A stretch of DNA of 11,202 bases from JAVBQU01 sp031548675. GTDB lineage: Bacteria; Bacteroidota; Bacteroidia; Bacteroidales; P3. The notes under the pieces are model-generated. The model was not told where the DNA came from. It was given only the letters and a program-made list of their open reading frames with translations, and ran no database searches. The position numbers were made by a program, and so were the translations under genes. The DNA is taken from positions 1 through 11,202 of the forward strand of contig JAVBQU010000047.1 of NCBI GenBank assembly GCA_031548675.1, in the 5' to 3' direction. Position 1 is the stretch's first letter. Every line of letters starts with the position of its first letter. Positions 8,702 to 11,202 of this stretch are shown piece after piece.

Positions 8702-9130
8702 TTAATTAGTTGCCGCTTGTAATATTTTGAATTTTACCTTACCTACATTTGCATAATTTTCTGCTTTCAATTCAAATTTAACTTCTGAATGAGGAGGAAA
8801 AAATTCATAAATAGTATAACTTTGATGTCTTAATTCAGTATTTGTTTTTGTATAATAAATTACATCAATAATAGCATCCTTATAGGTTGCAACTGTTGCT
8901 AAATTCTTTATTACTCCATGTATTTTTATTTTATCTCCCCAAAAATTTTCATTATATGTTGCAGAGACCATTAAAAAATCTGTTGGTTTTAAGCGTTCAA
9001 TCTCTTCCACACTTAGAACTTTTTCTTGATATGAATCTCTATTTGTTGAAGTATTATTACTGCATGAATAAAAAAGTCCAAATAAGATAAGTGTAATTAC
9101 CTGTATTAAAATCAAATAAATCTTTCTCAT
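8702..9130 (-). CDS. Small lipoprotein, FxLYD-like domain, function unknown
   Basis: 142 residues. The hydrophobic start (residues 4-20) runs into FYSCSNN, so Cys23 is the probable lipidated residue. The lipobox is loose, as often in Bacteroidota. A Ser/Asn/Thr-rich linker follows, then a short acidic region (about 39-48), then a beta-rich domain at about 52-139. This domain carries KIHGVIKNLATVATYKDA (68-85), VIYYTKTN (90-97) and SYTIYEFFPP (104-113), ending in KFELKAENY. The pattern (a GxIKN strand, an aromatic strand, a pro-pro turn and KFEL) resembles FxLYD-type immunoglobulin-like domains of surface proteins. That is recognition by eye, not a search result. It has no catalytic motif and may bind or support other envelope components. 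It sits 37 bp after aroQ and 22 bp before thiL, in a notably AT-rich stretch. The lipoprotein call is fairly sure; the role is unknown. Confidence 0.75.
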   Translation of the reverse strand: MRKIYLILIQVITLILFGLFYSCSNNTSTNRDSYQEKVLSVEEIERLKPTDFLMVSATYNENFWGDKIKIHGVIKNLATVATYKDAIIDVIYYTKTNTELRHQSYTIYEFFPPHSEVKFELKAENYANVGKVKFKILQAATN

Positions 9131-9167
9131 GGATTTAGATATTAAAAATTATATTAACTAAATTGAT

Positions 9168-9584
9168 TTATAAAAAGCTCATTATTGCCAGTTTATATCC
9201 CTGTAATCCCATTCCGATAATGCTTCCTTTGCAATTTGGAGCAATTAATGAGGTATGGCGGAATGCTTCACGGGCAAAAAGGTTGGAAATATGAACTTCT
9301 ACTACTGGTGTTTGTATGGATTTCACCGCATCGGCAATAGATACCGAAGTATGTGAATACCCTCCGGCATTCAAGATAATTCCGTCAAATGTAAAACCTG
9401 TTTCATGCAGTTTGTTGATGATTTCGCCTTCTACATTGCTTTGATAATAGAACAATTCTACATTCTGAAATTCATTCTGTAGATTCTTAAAAAACTCTTC
9501 AAAGCTTAAACTACCATATATTTCCGGCTCGCGTTTCCCTAAAAGATTTAGGTTTGGTCCGTTTATGATGATTATTTTTTTCAA
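9168..9584 (-). CDS. aroQ: 3-dehydroquinate dehydratase, type II
   Basis: 138 residues, slightly short but complete. It catalyses the third step of the shikimate pathway, 3-dehydroquinate to 3-dehydroshikimate, towards chorismate and aromatic amino acids; the type II enzyme is a cytoplasmic dodecamer. Motifs: INGPNLNLLGKREP (7-20), the catalytic Tyr23 in EIYG with Arg18 on the mobile loop, NAGGYSHTS (72-80) for substrate binding, catalytic His98 in VEVHISN (95-101), REAFRH (105-110) with Arg109, and a C-terminal GMGLQGYKLAI. The chosen start is TTG at 9582-9584: it gives the standard MKKI-NGPN beginning, no in-frame ATG lies between it and the upstream stop at 9618-9620, and the first downstream in-frame ATG is residue 125, past the active site. 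It lies 29 bp after galK and 37 bp before the lipoprotein gene, so it is probably co-transcribed with both. Confidence 0.95.
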   Translation of the reverse strand: MKKIIIINGPNLNLLGKREPEIYGSLSFEEFFKNLQNEFQNVELFYYQSNVEGEIINKLHETGFTFDGIILNAGGYSHTSVSIADAVKSIQTPVVEVHISNLFAREAFRHTSLIAPNCKGSIIGMGLQGYKLAIMSFL

Positions 9585-9590
9585 TATATT
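9582..9590 (-). promoter_or_regulatory. aroQ: Non-ATG (TTG) translation start of aroQ
   Basis: On the minus strand the leader AATATA runs directly into TTG, then AAAAAAATA. No Shine-Dalgarno is visible and the leader is A/T-only, as usual in Bacteroidota. The only near alternative is the ATA just before the TTG. The lack of an ATG at a position where the protein family begins makes a TTG start the best reading. Confidence 0.7.
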
Positions 9591-9613
9591 TTTATTTAAA
9601 AATCGATAGAGGA

Positions 9614-10750
9614 TTATTTAATTCTTCTGGCTCCGTCGCTTACTACCACATCATAAATTTTAGCATCTACACCAAATTTTGCCGGATATTTGGTTTTAAC
9701 GGCTTGGATAAAAGATTCATATAGATTTTCTTTTACTACATTAATAGTGCATCCGCCAAAGCCTCCGCCCATTACGCGCGAACCGGTAACACCGCATTCT
9801 TTTGCCAAATCGTTCAGAAAATCTAATTCTTCGCAGCTTACTTCATACAATTTGCTCATGCCGTGATGCGTTTCGTACATTTTTTTCCCTACTGTTTCGA
9901 AATCATCTTTTTGTAAGGCTTCGCAAGCATCGAGCAAACGCTGTACTTCACCGATTACATATTCTGCACGCATATAATCTTCGGCACTGATTTCGTTTTT
10001 CACTTCTGCCAGCATATTCATATCTGCATCGCGTAAAAACTCTACTTCGGAATGGCGTTTACGGATGGCTTCTGCTGCTCTTTCGCACGACTCGCGGCGG
10101 CGGTTGTAAGGTGAACCTACCAATTCGTGCTTAATTACCGAATCAATCAAAACTACCTTATACCCTTTGGGATGAAACGGAATATATTCATACTCCAGCG
10201 AACGGCAGTCTAACCGAATCAAATGTCCTTCTTTGCCAAAAATTGAAGCAAATTGATCCATAATACCGCATTTTACGCCCACATAATTATGCTCGGTAGC
10301 CTGTCCTATTTTGGCTAACTCAAATTTATCAATTCCCAAATTGAAAATATCATTCAATCCGAAAGCATACGTACTTTCTAAAGCAGCAGAGGAAGACAGA
10401 CCTGCTCCGAGAGGTACATCGCCCGAGACATAAGAATCGAATCCGGGAACGGTTTTACCCCGTTTCATAATTTCACGAACCACACCAAAAATATATTTTG
10501 CCCAGCCTTGCGAAGGTTTATCACTTTCGTTCATGCCAAACTCGGCTTGTTCGTTGTAATCCTTCGAAAACACACGAATTTTATCAGTCCCATTAGGCAA
10601 AATAACAGCTGTTATCCCTTTATCTATAGCTCCGGGAAGCACAAAACCTCCATTATAATCGGTATGCTCGCCTATCAAATTTACACGTCCGGGCGAAAAA
10701 TAAGTATTCCCTGTTTCTGCTATTTTATTCAAATTAAATTCTTGGTTCAT
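9614..10750 (-). CDS. galK: Galactokinase
   Basis: 378 residues, normal for the GHMP-kinase galactokinase family. It phosphorylates alpha-D-galactose with ATP to galactose 1-phosphate, the committed step of the Leloir pathway, in the cytoplasm. Motifs: the galactokinase signature GRVNLIGEHTDY (21-32) with the catalytic Arg22; the ATP-binding PLGAGLSSSAA (113-123); CGIMDQ (161-166) with catalytic base Asp165; and the third GHMP motif GSRVMGGGFGGC (323-334). The signature and Asp165 favour galactokinase over other GHMP sugar kinases. The ATG is preceded by an A-rich leader. galM lies upstream on the same strand across a 156-bp gap with several inverted repeats, so galK may have its own promoter as well as read-through. 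aroQ follows after 29 bp. Compared with the lipoprotein and S41 genes its GC is clearly higher. Confidence 0.96.
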   Translation of the reverse strand: MNQEFNLNKIAETGNTYFSPGRVNLIGEHTDYNGGFVLPGAIDKGITAVILPNGTDKIRVFSKDYNEQAEFGMNESDKPSQGWAKYIFGVVREIMKRGKTVPGFDSYVSGDVPLGAGLSSSAALESTYAFGLNDIFNLGIDKFELAKIGQATEHNYVGVKCGIMDQFASIFGKEGHLIRLDCRSLEYEYIPFHPKGYKVVLIDSVIKHELVGSPYNRRRESCERAAEAIRKRHSEVEFLRDADMNMLAEVKNEISAEDYMRAEYVIGEVQRLLDACEALQKDDFETVGKKMYETHHGMSKLYEVSCEELDFLNDLAKECGVTGSRVMGGGFGGCTINVVKENLYESFIQAVKTKYPAKFGVDAKIYDVVVSDGARRIK

Positions 10751-10765
10751 GGCTTTTATTCTTTA

Positions 10766-10792
10766 TGTTTATAAATATATTATATGCAAACA
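10766..10792 (-). promoter_or_regulatory. Weak inverted repeat just upstream of galK
   Basis: TGTTT and AAACA arms are separated by 17 very AT-rich bases, with some further matching inside. It lies 15 bp before the galK start. It has the size of a repressor operator, but an AT-rich leader yields such repeats easily, so this is a weak call. Confidence 0.15.
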
Positions 10793-10800
10793 ACATATCA

Positions 10801-10813
10801 TTATCTATGATAA
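10801..10813. promoter_or_regulatory. Short dyad TTATC-TAT-GATAA in the galM-galK gap
   Basis: Perfect 5-base arms around a 3-base centre, 50 bp upstream of galK. It has operator-like form, but the arms are short enough to arise by chance. I do not recognise a regulator for it. Confidence 0.15.
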
Positions 10814-10819
10814 ACTTCA

Positions 10820-10847
10820 TGTACTCGAAATGGCACTTTTGCGTACA
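10820..10847. promoter_or_regulatory. 28-bp imperfect inverted repeat in the galM-galK gap
   Basis: Two 11-base arms, TGTACTCGAAA and TTTTGCGTACA on the plus strand, match at 9 of 11 positions around a 6-base centre (TGGCAC). It is the least AT-rich part of the gap, 69 bp upstream of galK and 59 bp after galM. No U-run follows on the minus strand, so it is not a standard terminator. It could be a regulator site for galK or an mRNA hairpin. Confidence 0.3.
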
Positions 10848-10906
10848 CGTTATTTAAGTCTTGTAATCAACAGTATTCTATTTATCAATTTTTATATCTC
10901 TGCAAA

Positions 10907-11202
10907 TTATTCAATTCCAAATTTATAAATACAAGTTTCTTGATATATCTCTCCTGCTCTGAGAATAGTCGAAGGAAAATAGGCTTTATTCGGACTATCG
11001 GGGAAATTTTGAGTTTCTAAACAAAAAGCACTGCGTTCGGGATAACAAACTCCATGTTTTCCTACGAAGCCCGAAAGCCAGTTTCCTGTATAAAGCTGTA
11101 CACCGGGTTGTGTGGTATAAACTTCCATTGTGCGTCCGCTAATAGGTTCTACAGCTTTAGCAGCCAGTGATAATTCTCCAACTTCATTTTTACATAAAAC
11201 AT
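10907..11202 (-). CDS. galM: Aldose 1-epimerase (galactose mutarotase), C-terminal part only
   Basis: The last 97 residues or so of a mutarotase that interconverts the beta and alpha anomers of galactose, supplying the alpha form that galactokinase uses. The frame is open to the right edge, and the residues read through the edge (VGELSLAAKAVEPISGRT) fit the family, so the ATG at 11126-11128 is internal and the gene starts beyond the window. Motifs: SGRTMEVYTTQPGVQLYTGN, the WLSGFVGK loop, and CLETQNFPDSPN, whose Glu (codon 11015-11017) corresponds to the catalytic base of GalM. The end has FPSTILRAGEIYQETCIYKF, typical of the family. It lies upstream of galK on the same strand, the expected gene pair. 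Whether it carries a signal peptide cannot be seen. Confidence 0.93.
   Translation of the reverse strand, partial: VLCKNEVGELSLAAKAVEPISGRTMEVYTTQPGVQLYTGNWLSGFVGKHGVCYPERSAFCLETQNFPDSPNKAYFPSTILRAGEIYQETCIYKFGIE

Noticed and set aside
10508..10774. Plus-strand open frame of 88 codons over the galK start
   Set aside because: It is antisense to conserved galK sequence and has Cys/Ile/His-rich, non-protein-like composition.
10751..10906. Bacteroidota promoter before galK
   Set aside because: TATATTTA and TACTGTTG are one base off the -7 consensus, but neither has a TTTG at the right distance upstream.
11126..11128. ATG as the start of a 73-residue protein
   Set aside because: The frame stays open to the right edge and the upstream residues match aldose 1-epimerase, so this Met is internal.
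1..11202. Hidden defence system, mobile element or CRISPR array
   Set aside because: Every gene falls in a known envelope or metabolic family or is a simple lipoprotein. No transposase, integrase, nuclease, toxin-antitoxin pair, spaced direct repeats or target-site duplications were seen.

Overview
The window looks like ordinary chromosome of a member of the Bacteroidota, possibly Bacteroidales. The evidence is protein style (a large TamB ending in the SYRREFNSLQELF-type tail seen in Bacteroidota, an S41 protein of a Bacteroidota-type architecture, ThiL and AroQ wording), A-rich leaders without Shine-Dalgarno sequences, and moderate to low GC. I see no rRNA, tRNA, CRISPR array, insertion sequence, attachment site or phage gene. 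Coding density is high: the longest gaps are 156 and 141 bp.

Layout. Positions 1-4500 on the plus strand hold one very large envelope gene, tamB, whose 5' end lies before the window. Everything from 4509 to the right edge is on the minus strand. In transcription order it reads: galM (3' part only, entering from the right edge), 156-bp gap, galK, 29-bp gap, aroQ, 37-bp gap, a small lipoprotein, 22-bp gap, thiL, 141-bp gap, a secreted S41 peptidase-like protein, 28-bp gap, and a membrane-anchored metallophosphoesterase. The last gene meets tamB tail to tail, with 8 bp between the stop codons.

How the genes fit together. galM and galK are the first steps of galactose use (mutarotation, then phosphorylation). 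aroQ (shikimate pathway) and thiL (thiamine diphosphate synthesis) are single housekeeping enzymes of unrelated pathways that probably share the transcript, as is common in these genomes. The lipoprotein and the S41 protein are exported and of unknown role. Both look clearly more AT-rich than galK and thiL and may be less conserved insertions in the gene order. TamB and the metallophosphoesterase both act at the cell envelope, but they are on opposite strands and need not be functionally linked.

I found no convincing new biological system. The points most worth checking are small: aroQ has no usable ATG and must start at a non-ATG codon (TTG); a 10-bp hairpin between thiL and the S41 gene pairs fully only as minus-strand RNA; inverted repeats cluster in the galM-galK gap; and the lipoprotein carries an unnamed domain.
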